From Sphingomonas sp. (lineage in GTDB: Bacteria; Pseudomonadota; Alphaproteobacteria; Sphingomonadales; Sphingomonadaceae), in the NCBI RefSeq assembly GCF_017304615.1, contig NZ_JAFKLZ010000003.1, forward strand, positions 124,001 through 188,000: a stretch of 64,000 nucleotides of DNA, given 5' to 3'. Under the pieces are notes generated by a model that worked only from the letters and a program-made list of their open reading frames with translations, had not been told where the DNA came from and did not search any database. The position numbers and the translations under genes were made by a program. Shown here piece by piece: positions 35,967 to 44,852 of the stretch; the stretch's first letter is position 1, and each line of letters opens with the position of its first letter.

Positions 35967-36970
35967 TGAACGCGCCCTTTCGCTCCTATACCGGCGTCGA
36001 ACGCGCCGCTGTGCTGATGATGCTGGTCGGCGAGGAGGAGGCTGCGGCCATCCTCCAGAAGCTCGATCCGGAGGAAGTGCGTCAGCTTGGCAAGGCGATG
36101 TTCGCCGTCGCCGATGTCGGCGAGGAACAGGTCGGCGACGTGCTCGACGATTTCGTCGATCGCGCGCGGGAGCGCACCGCGATCGGCTTCGACCCGAAAC
36201 CGATCATCGAGAATGTGATGACCAAGGCGCTTGGCCAGGAAAAGGCCGACAGCGTGCTCGCGCGCATCACTCCGCCGGAGGCTGCGTGCCAGATCGACCT
36301 GCTCGACTGGATGGAGGCGGGCGAGATCGCGGCGATGATCGAAAAGGAACATCCGCAGATCGCCGCCGTGGTCATTGCCAATCTCGACCCGGCGGTCGCG
36401 GGCCAGGTGCTCGAACTGCTGCCCGATGCGGCGCAGCCCGACATCCTGCATCGCGTCGCGCGGCTGGGCCCGATCACGCCCGAAGCGGTGGAGACGCTGC
36501 GCACGATGCTCGCCGGCCGCAGCGGCGGCGGGACACAATCGGCGGGTGTCACGCTGGGCGGTACGCGCGAAGCGGCGAAGATCCTGTCGGGCGCGCGCAA
36601 GGCCACCGAGCAGCGCGTCATGCCGAAGCTGTTCAAGATCGACCGCGACGTCGCCAAGGCGATCGAGGAGGCCCTGTTTGTGTTCGAGAACCTGCTCGAC
36701 ATGGACGACAAGAACCTCGGCACGCTGATCCGCAATATCGACAGTGACGTGCTGACTCGCGCGCTGAAGGGTGTCGATGAGGACATCCGCAACCGGTTCC
36801 TCGGCTGCATGTCGGCGCGCGCCGCCGACGGTATCCGCGACGAGATGGAAGCGCGCGGACCGATGAAGCTGTCCGAAGTGCTCGATGCGCAGAAGATCAT
36901 CATCCAGCAGGCGCGCGCGCTTGCGAAGGACGGCACGATCATGATGGGTGGCGACGACGATTATGTCTGA
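35966..36970 (+). CDS. fliG: Flagellar motor switch protein FliG
   Basis: A 334-residue rotor protein. N-terminal ERAAVLMMLVGEEEAAAILQ binds FliF. The EHPQIAAVVIANLDP middle motif and the C-terminal charged torque helix (MSARAADGIRDEMEARGPMKLSEVLDAQKIIIQ) contact the stators. Length typical. Confidence 0.97.
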   Translation: MNAPFRSYTGVERAAVLMMLVGEEEAAAILQKLDPEEVRQLGKAMFAVADVGEEQVGDVLDDFVDRARERTAIGFDPKPIIENVMTKALGQEKADSVLARITPPEAACQIDLLDWMEAGEIAAMIEKEHPQIAAVVIANLDPAVAGQVLELLPDAAQPDILHRVARLGPITPEAVETLRTMLAGRSGGGTQSAGVTLGGTREAAKILSGARKATEQRVMPKLFKIDRDVAKAIEEALFVFENLLDMDDKNLGTLIRNIDSDVLTRALKGVDEDIRNRFLGCMSARAADGIRDEMEARGPMKLSEVLDAQKIIIQQARALAKDGTIMMGGDDDYV

Positions 36971-37682
36971 CGCAGTTGCCTCGGGATTCGTCGCGGGCTT
37001 TGCCGGTCGCCGCGACGCCGCCGGCGCTGCGCTGCGCCAGGCTTATGCGTCGAAGGGCGTGGCGTTCGCCCCGCGCGACATCACCCCGACGCCGCCGGGC
37101 GACCCCGCGCAGCCGCGCCATTTTTCGCCCGCCGATACCGATGCGAACCCGACCGAGGGGTGGGATCCGTTCGACGCCGGGCAGCAACCGACCGGGTTCG
37201 TCGATCCGGTCGAAGCGGCGCGGACTCAGGGTTATGAGGAGGGACTCGCCGCCGCGCTCGCCAATGGCGGACGTCTGGGCGAGCGTGACCAGAATTTGTT
37301 GGACGGATTGGTCAGGGCGATCGCCGACGATCGCCGGATCGACCGTGAGCGGCTCGCCGCGCACCTGCGGTCGACGGTGATGCTTCTGGTGACCAAGATG
37401 ATCGGCGAAGCGGGGGTCGAAGGTGACCTGCTGACCCGCCGCGTCGTAAGCGCTGCCGGGATGATCGGTGACGACGCCGAATCGGCTTTGCTCCGGATGA
37501 ACCCGGACGACATGCCGCTGGTAGAGGGAAAATTGCCCGACCACGTCTTCGCGGTTGCCGATCCGCATGTCGCACGCGGGCATTTCGTGCTCGAATCGTC
37601 ATCGACCATCGTTGAGGACGGTCCCGATCAATGGCTCGAACAGCTCGCGCAGGAGATCGATCGCGTGGGCTTGCCCGGCTGA
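36963..37682 (+). CDS. fliH: Flagellar export ATPase regulator FliH-like
   Basis: A 239-residue protein from ATG 36963 (MSDAVASGFVAGF). An ATG at 36948 is possible but would lie further inside fliG. It has a Pro/Asp-rich N-terminus, a YEEGLAAALANG helix and a C-terminal region (LHPDD-like MNPDDMPLVEG, then RGHFVLESSSTIVEDG) as in FliH/HrpE proteins. It restrains the FliI ATPase and follows fliG. Confidence 0.88.
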   Translation: MSDAVASGFVAGFAGRRDAAGAALRQAYASKGVAFAPRDITPTPPGDPAQPRHFSPADTDANPTEGWDPFDAGQQPTGFVDPVEAARTQGYEEGLAAALANGGRLGERDQNLLDGLVRAIADDRRIDRERLAAHLRSTVMLLVTKMIGEAGVEGDLLTRRVVSAAGMIGDDAESALLRMNPDDMPLVEGKLPDHVFAVADPHVARGHFVLESSSTIVEDGPDQWLEQLAQEIDRVGLPG

Positions 37683-39019
37683 TGCTCAACCGCTTCACCG
37701 CCGATTATCTCGAAAATCTCGGCCTCCCCGATCTCGCGCCCGCGCCCAGGATTTCGGGGCGACTGGCGTCGTTCGACGGGTTGCTGATGGAGGCGGTAGG
37801 ACTCAATCTTCCGGTCGGCACGGTGTGCCAGGTCGGCGCGGCGAACGGCGCCAAGGTCGAGGCCGAGGTGATCGGTTTTCGTAACGGCCGAACGCTGCTG
37901 ATGAATCTGGGCGGCCCGGCCGCACTGCTTCCGCATTCATCGGTCCGCCCGATCGGTGCGCCGGGTGCTGCCGAAGTGGGTTCGGCGCTGCTTGGGCGCG
38001 TGGTCGATGGGGCTGGCAAGCCGATCGATGGGCTCGGTCCGATCCGCGGCGCGAAGCACTGGCCGCTCGCCGGCAAGCTGCAGGGACCGCTCGACCGTGG
38101 GCGTGTGCTTCAGCCTATGGATGTCGGGGTACGCGCCATCAACGGGCTGCTCACGATCGGCCAGGGCCAGCGGGTCGGCATCATGGCCGGATCGGGCGTC
38201 GGCAAGTCCGTGCTTCTCGGCATGATCGTGCGCGCGGCGCAAGCCGACGTGGTCGTGATCGGCCTGATCGGCGAACGCAGCCGAGAAGTCGCCGACTTCC
38301 TCGAGACCAAGGTCGCCGGGGAAGCCCGGACACGGTCGGTCGTGGTCGCCGTTCCGGCCAACCATTCGCCCGTCCTGCGTATCCGCGGCGCTCTTCGCGC
38401 CACGGCCATCGCCGAGGGCTTCCGCGCCGAGGGCAAGAAGGTCCTGCTCATCATGGATTCGCTGACTCGCGTCGCGCATGCGGGGCGTGAGATCGGGCTG
38501 GCGCTCGGCGAACCGGCGTCCGCGCGCGGCTATCCGCCCAGCGCGATCGCGATGCTGCCCAACCTCATCGAACGCGCGGGCGTCGACGTGAAGTCCGGCG
38601 GATCGATCACCGCCATCTATACCGTGCTTGCCGATGGCGACGACGGCAACGACCCCGTCGTCGACAGCGCGCGGTCGATCCTCGACGGGCATATCGTCCT
38701 GTCGCGCCAGCTTGCGGAACGCGGCGTCTATCCCGCGATCGATCTCGGCCCCTCGGTCAGCCGGGTGATGACCGACATCGTCGGGGCGGAACACGTCGCC
38801 GCGGCGCGCGTGCTGCGTCGCCATCTCGCGACCTATGAGGAAAATCGCGATCTCGTCCTGATGGGCGCGTATCGTGGCGGGGCCGACCCGGAAATCGACG
38901 CGGCGATCGCGTGCCATCCGGCGGTGATGGAATATATCCGCCAGGACGCCGACAGCGTGGTGTCGATGGACGACGCCGTCGCCGAACTGATCGGCGTGTT
39001 CGGCGATCATGGCCAGTAA
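37682..39019 (+). CDS. fliI: Flagellum-specific export ATPase FliI
   Basis: A 445-residue hexameric ATPase of the F1-beta type. Start ATG 37682 overlaps the fliH stop by one base. The frame extends upstream but has no reason to. Walker A AGSGVGKS (169-176), GERSREV and LLIMDSLTRVAHAGREIGLALGEP are diagnostic. It energises flagellar secretion with FliH and FliJ. Confidence 0.97.
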   Translation: MLNRFTADYLENLGLPDLAPAPRISGRLASFDGLLMEAVGLNLPVGTVCQVGAANGAKVEAEVIGFRNGRTLLMNLGGPAALLPHSSVRPIGAPGAAEVGSALLGRVVDGAGKPIDGLGPIRGAKHWPLAGKLQGPLDRGRVLQPMDVGVRAINGLLTIGQGQRVGIMAGSGVGKSVLLGMIVRAAQADVVVIGLIGERSREVADFLETKVAGEARTRSVVVAVPANHSPVLRIRGALRATAIAEGFRAEGKKVLLIMDSLTRVAHAGREIGLALGEPASARGYPPSAIAMLPNLIERAGVDVKSGGSITAIYTVLADGDDGNDPVVDSARSILDGHIVLSRQLAERGVYPAIDLGPSVSRVMTDIVGAEHVAAARVLRRHLATYEENRDLVLMGAYRGGADPEIDAAIACHPAVMEYIRQDADSVVSMDDAVAELIGVFGDHGQ

Positions 39020-39428
39020 GAAGCAACTCGAACGCCTGCTGCGCGTCCGCACGCTCCAGCTCAACATGACTCGCGTTGCGGAGGCGGCTGCGCAGGACAA
39101 GCGCGCGAGCGAAGCCGACCTCGCGGACCGCATCGCGCGGCTGGCCGAAAACGTTGCCCCCGCGCCGACCGAAGGCAACGGCTTCTCCCTGGTCGCCGCC
39201 GCGCATTTCCGCTCGCGGTTGCACGCCTCGGCGGAGATGGCCCAGGCGCGGTTGATCGACGCCGAACGCGCCGCCGAACGCGCCGCCGACGCCACGCGTG
39301 AAGCGCGCCGCGACCAGAGCGCGATCGAGAAACTGATGGTCCGCGCCGACGCCGAAGCGGCGCTCAAGGCGATCCGCGCGCTCGAAGCCGCGCCGCCCGT
39401 TCGGAAAATTCGGCACGATCCTTGCTGA
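39009..39428 (+). CDS. fliJ: Flagellar export protein FliJ-like
   Basis: A 139-residue, almost wholly helical coiled-coil protein (KKQLERLLRVRTLQLNMTRVAEA ... ARDQSAIEKLMVRAD). FliJ is poorly conserved, but size, helix content and its place between fliI and fliK support the assignment. It overlaps fliI by 11 nt. Confidence 0.82.
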   Translation: MASKKQLERLLRVRTLQLNMTRVAEAAAQDKRASEADLADRIARLAENVAPAPTEGNGFSLVAAAHFRSRLHASAEMAQARLIDAERAAERAADATREARRDQSAIEKLMVRADAEAALKAIRALEAAPPVRKIRHDPC

Positions 39429-39470
39429 TCACCTCGTGCGGGGCAGTGCAGGTCCCGCCGAAGGGGTACC

Positions 39471-40589
39471 ATGACCGATCTGACCATGTCTGCCGCCAGC
39501 TCCGTCGCGCTGCCTACCAAGGCTGCGCCGCCCTCGGTTAACGCGCCCGGTTCGTCGAACCAGGGTGGGTTCTGCCAAGTGATGAACGACAAGCAGTTCA
39601 AGCCCAAGATCAAGGCGCCCGCCGACGAGGAAAAGTGGCAAGACGATGCCGCGACCGGCAAGGAATTGCCGGATAAGGACAAAAGCACAGACCCTGCGCT
39701 CGCCTGGCTGTTGGGCGGGCCGGCGATCGTGTTGCCTGCGCCGACACCTGTGCCAACGCCGCTGGTCACCGCGATCGCCTCGCCGCCGGTGACACCCGAA
39801 GCGGTTCCGGACGGTGCGCCGGCGGTGCTGACCGCAACTGTTGCGCCCGAAGTGAAGCCGCTACCGGTCGAACCGCAGGGCATTTGCGACGTCGATGTCG
39901 TGAAGCCCAAGATGCTGACGCAGCCTGAGGTTGCGCCGGCCGCTCCGCCCGACGCGTCGCCCCAGCCGATCAAGCTGCCGCCGCTTCAGCTGCGAATCCC
40001 CGAGATAGCCACCAGCGCGGCGCCCGCGACGTCCGCCGCCGTGCTGCCCGCGCTGTTCGCGCTGTCGATGACGGCGGATCGCAGCGATCGCGACGACAAT
40101 AAGATTTCAACGCTGGCGTCCGTCGCCACGCCATTGTCGCAGCCGACTACTGCGCTCTCGGTCGCGCCGATGGCCGATACGCAGCGCCAGATGCTCGACA
40201 TGGGGCGTCAGGACTGGCCGCAGAAGATGATCGATCACATCGAGGCGCTGCGGGACAACGCCAACGCCAACGACGCGTCGATCCGCTTGAAGCCCGAAGC
40301 GTTGGGCCGCGTGGACATTGCGCTGCGCACCCACACCGACGGCGCGATCAGCGTGCGGTTCACCGCCGAGCAGCCGAGCACGCGGACGATGCTGGTGGAT
40401 GCGACGCCACAGCTTTCCGCCGCCGCCGAAGCGCGCGGCATCCGCCTGTCGGGCACCAGCGTCGATCTGAGCGGGCAGGGCGATCAGCGCTCGCAGTCGC
40501 AGACCGACCGTGCCCGACCGACCACCAATCGCCTCGCCGACGTGCGGGCCGACGACAAGCAGGCCGCCGATGACGGCCGCATCGCTTAA
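39471..40589 (+). CDS. fliK: Flagellar hook-length control protein FliK-like
   Basis: A 372-residue protein with a long Pro/Ala/Val-rich low-complexity N-terminal ruler (about residues 1-220). The C-terminal Flg_hook domain shows RLKPEALGRVDIALRTHTDGAISVRF and AAAEARGIRLSGTSVDLS. Sequence of the ruler is not conserved in the family. The domain order and operon place are. Confidence 0.85.
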   Translation: MTDLTMSAASSVALPTKAAPPSVNAPGSSNQGGFCQVMNDKQFKPKIKAPADEEKWQDDAATGKELPDKDKSTDPALAWLLGGPAIVLPAPTPVPTPLVTAIASPPVTPEAVPDGAPAVLTATVAPEVKPLPVEPQGICDVDVVKPKMLTQPEVAPAAPPDASPQPIKLPPLQLRIPEIATSAAPATSAAVLPALFALSMTADRSDRDDNKISTLASVATPLSQPTTALSVAPMADTQRQMLDMGRQDWPQKMIDHIEALRDNANANDASIRLKPEALGRVDIALRTHTDGAISVRFTAEQPSTRTMLVDATPQLSAAAEARGIRLSGTSVDLSGQGDQRSQSQTDRARPTTNRLADVRADDKQAADDGRIA

Positions 40590-40603
40590 CCGGGGGATCA
40601 GTA

Positions 40604-41212
40604 ATGAGTGACGAGACCGAAGCCGCAACCGACGCCGCGCCCAAAAAGAAAAAGGGCAAAGGCAAGCTGATCATGACACTTGGCGCGGTGACCGTGCTGG
40701 GCGGCGGCGCGGGCGGCGCCTACGCGCTCGGCTATCTTGGCGGCGGCAGCCACGCCAAGACCCCGGCCGAGGAAGCCGGCTACAAGCTGGTGCCCAAGTC
40801 CGAGCAGAAGCGCGGCGGTGGCGGCGAGGGCGGCAAGGAAGGCGAAGGCGGCGGTGCCGGCAAGGCGCCCCCTCCCGGCGTCGGCGGCGACAAATATGCG
40901 TCGAACTATTACGCGATGGACAAGGAGTTCACCTCCAACCTCCAGGACAGCGTCCATTACGTCCAGGTAGGCATCGCACTATCGACGCCGTACGAAGAGA
41001 CGGTCATCGAGAATGTGAAGACCAACGAGATCGCGGTGCGCTCCGCGATCCTGATGGCGCTCGGCGACGCGACCGAGGACGAGGTCTTCACCAGCCAGGG
41101 CAAGGACAAACTCGCCAAGCGGCTGACCGCCGCGATCAACGCGACGCTGAAGCAGAAGGAAGGTTTTGGCGGGATTAGTAACGTTTACTTTACCAGTTTC
41201 GTTGTTCAGTGA
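40604..41212 (+). CDS. fliL: Flagellar basal body-associated protein FliL
   Basis: A 202-residue stator-associated membrane protein. A Lys-rich cytoplasmic start (KKKKGKGK) precedes one membrane helix (LIMTLGAVTVLGGGAGGAYALG). A Gly/Glu/Lys-rich linker follows, and the periplasmic domain ends NATLKQKEGFGGISNVYFTSFVVQ, a typical FliL C-terminus. The linker is unusually Gly-rich. Confidence 0.9.
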   Translation: MSDETEAATDAAPKKKKGKGKLIMTLGAVTVLGGGAGGAYALGYLGGGSHAKTPAEEAGYKLVPKSEQKRGGGGEGGKEGEGGGAGKAPPPGVGGDKYASNYYAMDKEFTSNLQDSVHYVQVGIALSTPYEETVIENVKTNEIAVRSAILMALGDATEDEVFTSQGKDKLAKRLTAAINATLKQKEGFGGISNVYFTSFVVQ

Positions 41213-41215
41213 GAC

Positions 41216-42169
41216 ATGGTTAACGAGACGCCAACCATGTCCGTCGACGAAGCGGGCACCGACCGCCGCGAGCGGCCGCGCGAAGGCGCGACGCACGCCG
41301 CGGCATTGGGTGGCGCGAATCTCAACCCGTTCGGCGATCTCCACACGCTGCAGCATCTGTCCGCGCGGCTCGCGCGCAGCTTGCGCGGCGTGTTCGAGCC
41401 GCTGCTGCGGCACGAACTGCGTATCTGGGCCGAACCTTTATTGGTTCAGCGTTTCGCGGATTACCGCGTGGAGCGGCCAGAGGTCCTGACCGGCTGGATG
41501 CCGATGGCGATGAGCCCGGGGACGGGCCAGACCTTGCTGATCATCGACGGCAAGTTCGCGCTCGAACTACTTGACCTTTTCTTCGGCGGTACCGGCGCCG
41601 CGCCGCACGACATGCCGGCCGAATTCTCGCCGGCGGCGGAAGCGATGTATCAGCGGATCGGCCGCATGATCGCCGAACCGATGGCCTCTGCCTGGGAGCC
41701 GCTGGCCAAGATCGGTTTTGCGCCCGGCCGGGTCGTCGCCGATGCCGCGATGGTATCCGGGATCGACGGCGACGATCCGGTGGTGCTGACTCGCTTCGGC
41801 ATCGCCAAGGGCACGCACAAGCCCGTATTTGTCGACATCGTCTATCCGGTCCAGGCGCTGAAGCCCTATGCGCCGTCGCTAACCGGCAAGGTGCTGGGCG
41901 CGGCGCCCGATCCGGCGTGGCAGAACGGCCTGGCCCGCGCGATGATGACCGTGACCTTTCCGGTCCGCTCGGTCCTCGCCGAGCCCGTCATCAGCCTCGC
42001 GAAACTCATGGAGCTCAAGGAAGGCGACGTGATCCCGATCACCGTCGCCGCCGACGTGCCCGTGATGGTCGCCCGCGGACGGCTCGGCACCGGCACGGTC
42101 GGCACCTCGAACGGCCGCGCCGCGATCCGGCTCAATCATCTTTCTCTCAACCCTGAGGAACTCGCATGA
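41216..42169 (+). CDS. fliM: Flagellar motor switch protein FliM, atypical N-terminus
   Basis: A 317-residue C-ring protein. Middle-domain blocks (RLARSLRGVFEPLLRHELRIW, GDDPVVLTRFGIAKG) and the C-terminal SPOA domain (LAEPVISLAKLMELKEGDVIPI) are present. FliM usually begins with a CheY-P binding motif around LSQxEIDALL. Here the start MVNETPTMSVDEAGTDRRER lacks it, suggesting different control of switching. Confidence 0.92.
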   Translation: MVNETPTMSVDEAGTDRRERPREGATHAAALGGANLNPFGDLHTLQHLSARLARSLRGVFEPLLRHELRIWAEPLLVQRFADYRVERPEVLTGWMPMAMSPGTGQTLLIIDGKFALELLDLFFGGTGAAPHDMPAEFSPAAEAMYQRIGRMIAEPMASAWEPLAKIGFAPGRVVADAAMVSGIDGDDPVVLTRFGIAKGTHKPVFVDIVYPVQALKPYAPSLTGKVLGAAPDPAWQNGLARAMMTVTFPVRSVLAEPVISLAKLMELKEGDVIPITVAADVPVMVARGRLGTGTVGTSNGRAAIRLNHLSLNPEELA

Positions 42170-42456
42170 CCGACATGTCCGGTACTTTTCCGGTCGACGC
42201 CAACATGGCGGCCAATTTCCGGCTGCTGCAGGACGTCGACGTCAAGCTGACGGTGGAGATCGGCCAGACGCGGCTGACGCTGCGCGAATTGCTCGCGCTC
42301 GGCGAAAGCTCGGTCATCGAACTCGATCGCGCGGCCAACGAATTGCTCGACGTGTTCGTCAACGGCACGCTGATCGGCCGCGGCGAAGTCGTCACGGTGG
42401 GCGAACGCTTCGGCGTGCGCCTGACCGAACTGGTCTCGCCCGAAAAGCGCGGCTGA
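42166..42456 (+). CDS. fliN: Flagellar motor switch protein FliN
   Basis: A 96-residue C-ring protein composed of one SPOA domain: VDVKLTVEIGQTRLTLRELLALGESSVIELD and LIGRGEVVTVGERFGVRLTEL match FliN almost exactly. It overlaps fliM by four bases and fliO by one. Confidence 0.96.
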   Translation: MTDMSGTFPVDANMAANFRLLQDVDVKLTVEIGQTRLTLRELLALGESSVIELDRAANELLDVFVNGTLIGRGEVVTVGERFGVRLTELVSPEKRG

Positions 42457-42713
42457 TGCTCTGGAGCTACATCCTCAAGCTGGTCGTGCTGCTGCCGCTC
42501 GTCTGCGGCCTCATGATCGGTTGCCTGTACGCGTGGCGAAAGCTCGAGGGGCGGCTGAACAAGCAGCAGGCCTCGCGCCTGATCAACGTCCAGGAAACGA
42601 TGGTGCTGTCGCCGGGGCTTCGCCTCGCGGTGATCGAGTTCGAGGGCAAGAAACTACTCGTCTCGGTCGCGCGCGGCGGGGTCACGTTGATCGACAAGGG
42701 CGGTAGCCTGTGA
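42456..42713 (+). CDS. fliO: Flagellar biosynthesis protein FliO-like
   Basis: An 85-residue single-pass membrane protein. The N-terminal helix (LKLVVLLPLVCGLMIGCLYAW) is followed by a short beta-rich tail (RLINVQETMVLSPGLRLAVIEFEGKKLLVSVARGG) resembling FliO. It assists FliP assembly. Small and weakly conserved, but in the right place. Confidence 0.82.
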   Translation: MLWSYILKLVVLLPLVCGLMIGCLYAWRKLEGRLNKQQASRLINVQETMVLSPGLRLAVIEFEGKKLLVSVARGGVTLIDKGGSL

Positions 42714-43678
42714 CCCAGGTTCGCCGCCTGAACGTGGAAGGGCCTTCGCTCTTCAAAAATACCCAGTGCTCCCGCGCAGGCGGGAGCCCAGGAGCCTCGG
42801 GCAATGTCGCTCGTGGCGCTGGATCCCCGCTTTCGCTGGGATACGGGAAATGGGTGCTGATTGCGCTCGCCGTAATCGCGCTGTTCGTCGTCGCCGCGCC
42901 TGCCTTCGCGCAGTCTGCCCCGGCGCAGCCGACCGTTGCCGCTCCCGCCCCGATCGCCACACCCGGCGTCGGCGACGCGGTCGATCGCGCGCTCGGCCAG
43001 TTGAGCGGCCCCGGCGCCGCCGCCGCGACCAACAAAGCGGGCAACGCGCCGCTGTCGCTGAGCCTCCAAGTCCTCATCATCATGGGGCTGCTGACGATCC
43101 TGCCGGGTCTGCTGCTGATGATGACCAGCTTCACGCGGATCATCATCGTGCTGTCGCTGCTTCGCCAGGCGCTCGGCCTGCAACAGACGCCGCCGAACCA
43201 GGTGCTGATCGGGCTGTCGCTGATGCTCAGCTTCTTCGTGATGGCGCCGACGATCAACCAGATCAACACACAGGCGATCCAGCCCTATGCCGCCGGCCAG
43301 ATCCAGGGCACCGAACTGATCAGCCGCGCCGGCGCGCCGCTGCATGCGTTCATGATCAAGCAGACGCGGGTCAAGGACCTGACGATGTTCGCGCAGATGG
43401 CGAAGTCGGGGCCGTACAAGAATTCGGTCGACGTGCCCTATTCGGTGTTGCTGCCCGCCTTCATCACCAGCGAGCTGAAGACCGCGTTCCAGATCGGCTT
43501 CCTGATCTTCCTGCCTTTCATCGTCATCGACCTGGTGGTCGCGACGGTCCTCATGTCGCTCGGCATGATGATGATGTCGCCGACGATCATTTCGATGCCG
43601 TTCAAGCTGCTCCTGTTCGTGCTGGTCGATGGCTGGGCGATGATGATGGGCAGCCTGGCCGGGAGTTTCGCGACATGA
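42710..43678 (+). CDS. fliP: Flagellar type III export protein FliP, 5' end carries an inserted palindrome
   Basis: A gate protein of the export apparatus. GTG 42710 overlaps the fliO stop and gives 322 residues, but residues 20-44 are encoded by a palindromic repeat. The ordinary signal sequence begins around an in-frame GTG at 42854 (VLIALAVIALFVVAAPAFAQ), giving 274 residues, close to the family norm. Signatures: MTSFTRIIIVLSLLRQALGLQQTPPNQVL and DLVVATVLMSLGMMMMSPT. Which start is used is unclear. Confidence 0.94.
   Translation: MTQVRRLNVEGPSLFKNTQCSRAGGSPGASGNVARGAGSPLSLGYGKWVLIALAVIALFVVAAPAFAQSAPAQPTVAAPAPIATPGVGDAVDRALGQLSGPGAAAATNKAGNAPLSLSLQVLIIMGLLTILPGLLLMMTSFTRIIIVLSLLRQALGLQQTPPNQVLIGLSLMLSFFVMAPTINQINTQAIQPYAAGQIQGTELISRAGAPLHAFMIKQTRVKDLTMFAQMAKSGPYKNSVDVPYSVLLPAFITSELKTAFQIGFLIFLPFIVIDLVVATVLMSLGMMMMSPTIISMPFKLLLFVLVDGWAMMMGSLAGSFAT
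42763..42848. repeat. Palindromic element inside the 5' end of fliP
   Basis: Two hairpins lie within the fliP frame. One at 42768-42787 has an 8-bp stem GCTCCCGC/GCGGGAGC. One at 42823-42842 has ATCCCCGC-TTTC-GCTGGGAT with one mismatch and is the reverse of the hairpin at 27035-27054. The insert is open in the fliP frame. Confidence 0.75.
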
Positions 43679-43803
43679 CGCCCGCCTCACCGCCTTTGAT
43701 GCCGGAACCGTTCCGCATCCCGCCACGCCCGATGAAGCGTCCAGCGACCACATGGTGGCTCGACGTGCCGCCCGGCGCCAATCCCAAATACCGGATCAAC
43801 TGA
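43675..43803 (+). CDS. Small 42-residue protein between fliP and fliQ
   Basis: ATG 43675 overlaps the fliP stop (ATGA) and the TGA at 43801 lies 4 bp before the fliQ start. The product is Pro-rich with an aromatic patch (MTPASPPLMPEPFRIPPRP ... TTWWLDVPPGANPKYRIN). No membrane segment, no recognised family. The tight packing suggests it is translated. It could be a genuine accessory component or a spacer. Confidence 0.5.
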   Translation: MTPASPPLMPEPFRIPPRPMKRPATTWWLDVPPGANPKYRIN

Positions 43804-43807
43804 CGCG

Positions 43808-44077
43808 ATGGACGCCGATTATTTCCTGGGGGTCGCCAACCAGACGATGTGGGTGCTCGCGCTCGCCGCAGCGCCCGTGCTGATCCCCGCGCTTCTCGCC
43901 GGACTGATCCTGGGCATGGTGCAGGCCGCGACGTCGATCAACGAACAGACGCTGACCTTCGTGCCCAAACTGGTCGTGGTCGGGATCGCGCTCGTGATCT
44001 TCGGCGGCATGATGATGGGGCTGTTGAGCGACTTCACGATCGATATTTTCGGGCGCATCCCCGATCTGGTGAAATAG
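43808..44077 (+). CDS. fliQ: Flagellar export gate protein FliQ
   Basis: An 89-residue protein with two membrane helices. LAAAPVLIPALLAGLILGMVQAATSINEQTLTFVPKLVVVG is the FliQ signature. Family-typical length. Confidence 0.96.
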   Translation: MDADYFLGVANQTMWVLALAAAPVLIPALLAGLILGMVQAATSINEQTLTFVPKLVVVGIALVIFGGMMMGLLSDFTIDIFGRIPDLVK

Positions 44078-44078
44078 C

Positions 44079-44852
44079 ATGTTGGGCTTCGGCCTGGCGA
44101 TAGAGCCGCAGCTCTGGGCGCTCGTCTTCGTGATGGTGCGGATCGGGGCGGCGTTCATCGCGGCGCCGATCTTCGGTGCGGTGTCGGTGCCGCTGCCCGT
44201 GCGGATCTCGTTGTCGGGCGCGATCGGCGTGCTGGTGCTCGCGGTCCATCCGGTGACGCCGCCCGCCGAGATATTCGGCCTCGCCACCTTCATGAGCGTC
44301 GCCGCCGAAGCGCTGATCGGCCTCGCCATGGGCTTCATCCTCCAGATCGCCTTCGCCGCGCCGATGATCGCGAGCGAAGTGATCGGCACTTCGATGGGAA
44401 TCGGATTCGCCAGCGCGATCGACCCGCAGAACGGCCGCTCGACGCCTGCGCTGGGCCAGTTCCTGTCGGTGCTGATGACGCTCCTGTTCCTGTCGGTGAA
44501 CGGTCACCTCGTCCTCGTCGACATGCTGGTGCGCAGCTATGCTGTGCTGCCGCCGGGGGGCGCCTGGCTCGCCGCGGATCGCCTCAAGGACATCGCGTTC
44601 TTCGGCGGCTACACCTTCGCGGCGGGATTGTTGCTCGCGCTGCCGGTCGGGTTCCTGCTGCTCTGCCTCAACCTGATCGTCGGGATGATCAGCCGTTCCG
44701 CGCCCAGCCTCAATCTGTTTGCGGTCGGCCTGCCCGCTAGCCTCGCGGTCGGGGTCGTCGCGCTCGCGCTCGCGATGCCCGCTATGGGTGATTACATGCT
44801 CGTCATCATCCAGGAAGGCCTGGATGCGGCGCAACGCCTGGTGTTCGGCTGA
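44079..44852 (+). CDS. fliR: Flagellar export gate protein FliR
   Basis: A 257-residue membrane protein with six hydrophobic segments. GAAFIAAPIFGAVSVPLPVRISLSGAIG and LIGLAMGFILQIAFAAPMIASEVIG are FliR motifs. Its stop overlaps the flhB ATG by one base. Confidence 0.95.
   Translation: MLGFGLAIEPQLWALVFVMVRIGAAFIAAPIFGAVSVPLPVRISLSGAIGVLVLAVHPVTPPAEIFGLATFMSVAAEALIGLAMGFILQIAFAAPMIASEVIGTSMGIGFASAIDPQNGRSTPALGQFLSVLMTLLFLSVNGHLVLVDMLVRSYAVLPPGGAWLAADRLKDIAFFGGYTFAAGLLLALPVGFLLLCLNLIVGMISRSAPSLNLFAVGLPASLAVGVVALALAMPAMGDYMLVIIQEGLDAAQRLVFG

Noticed and set aside
37937-39973. 678-codon minus-strand frame opposite fliI-fliK
   Set aside because: Same reason; changes character at each underlying gene boundary.
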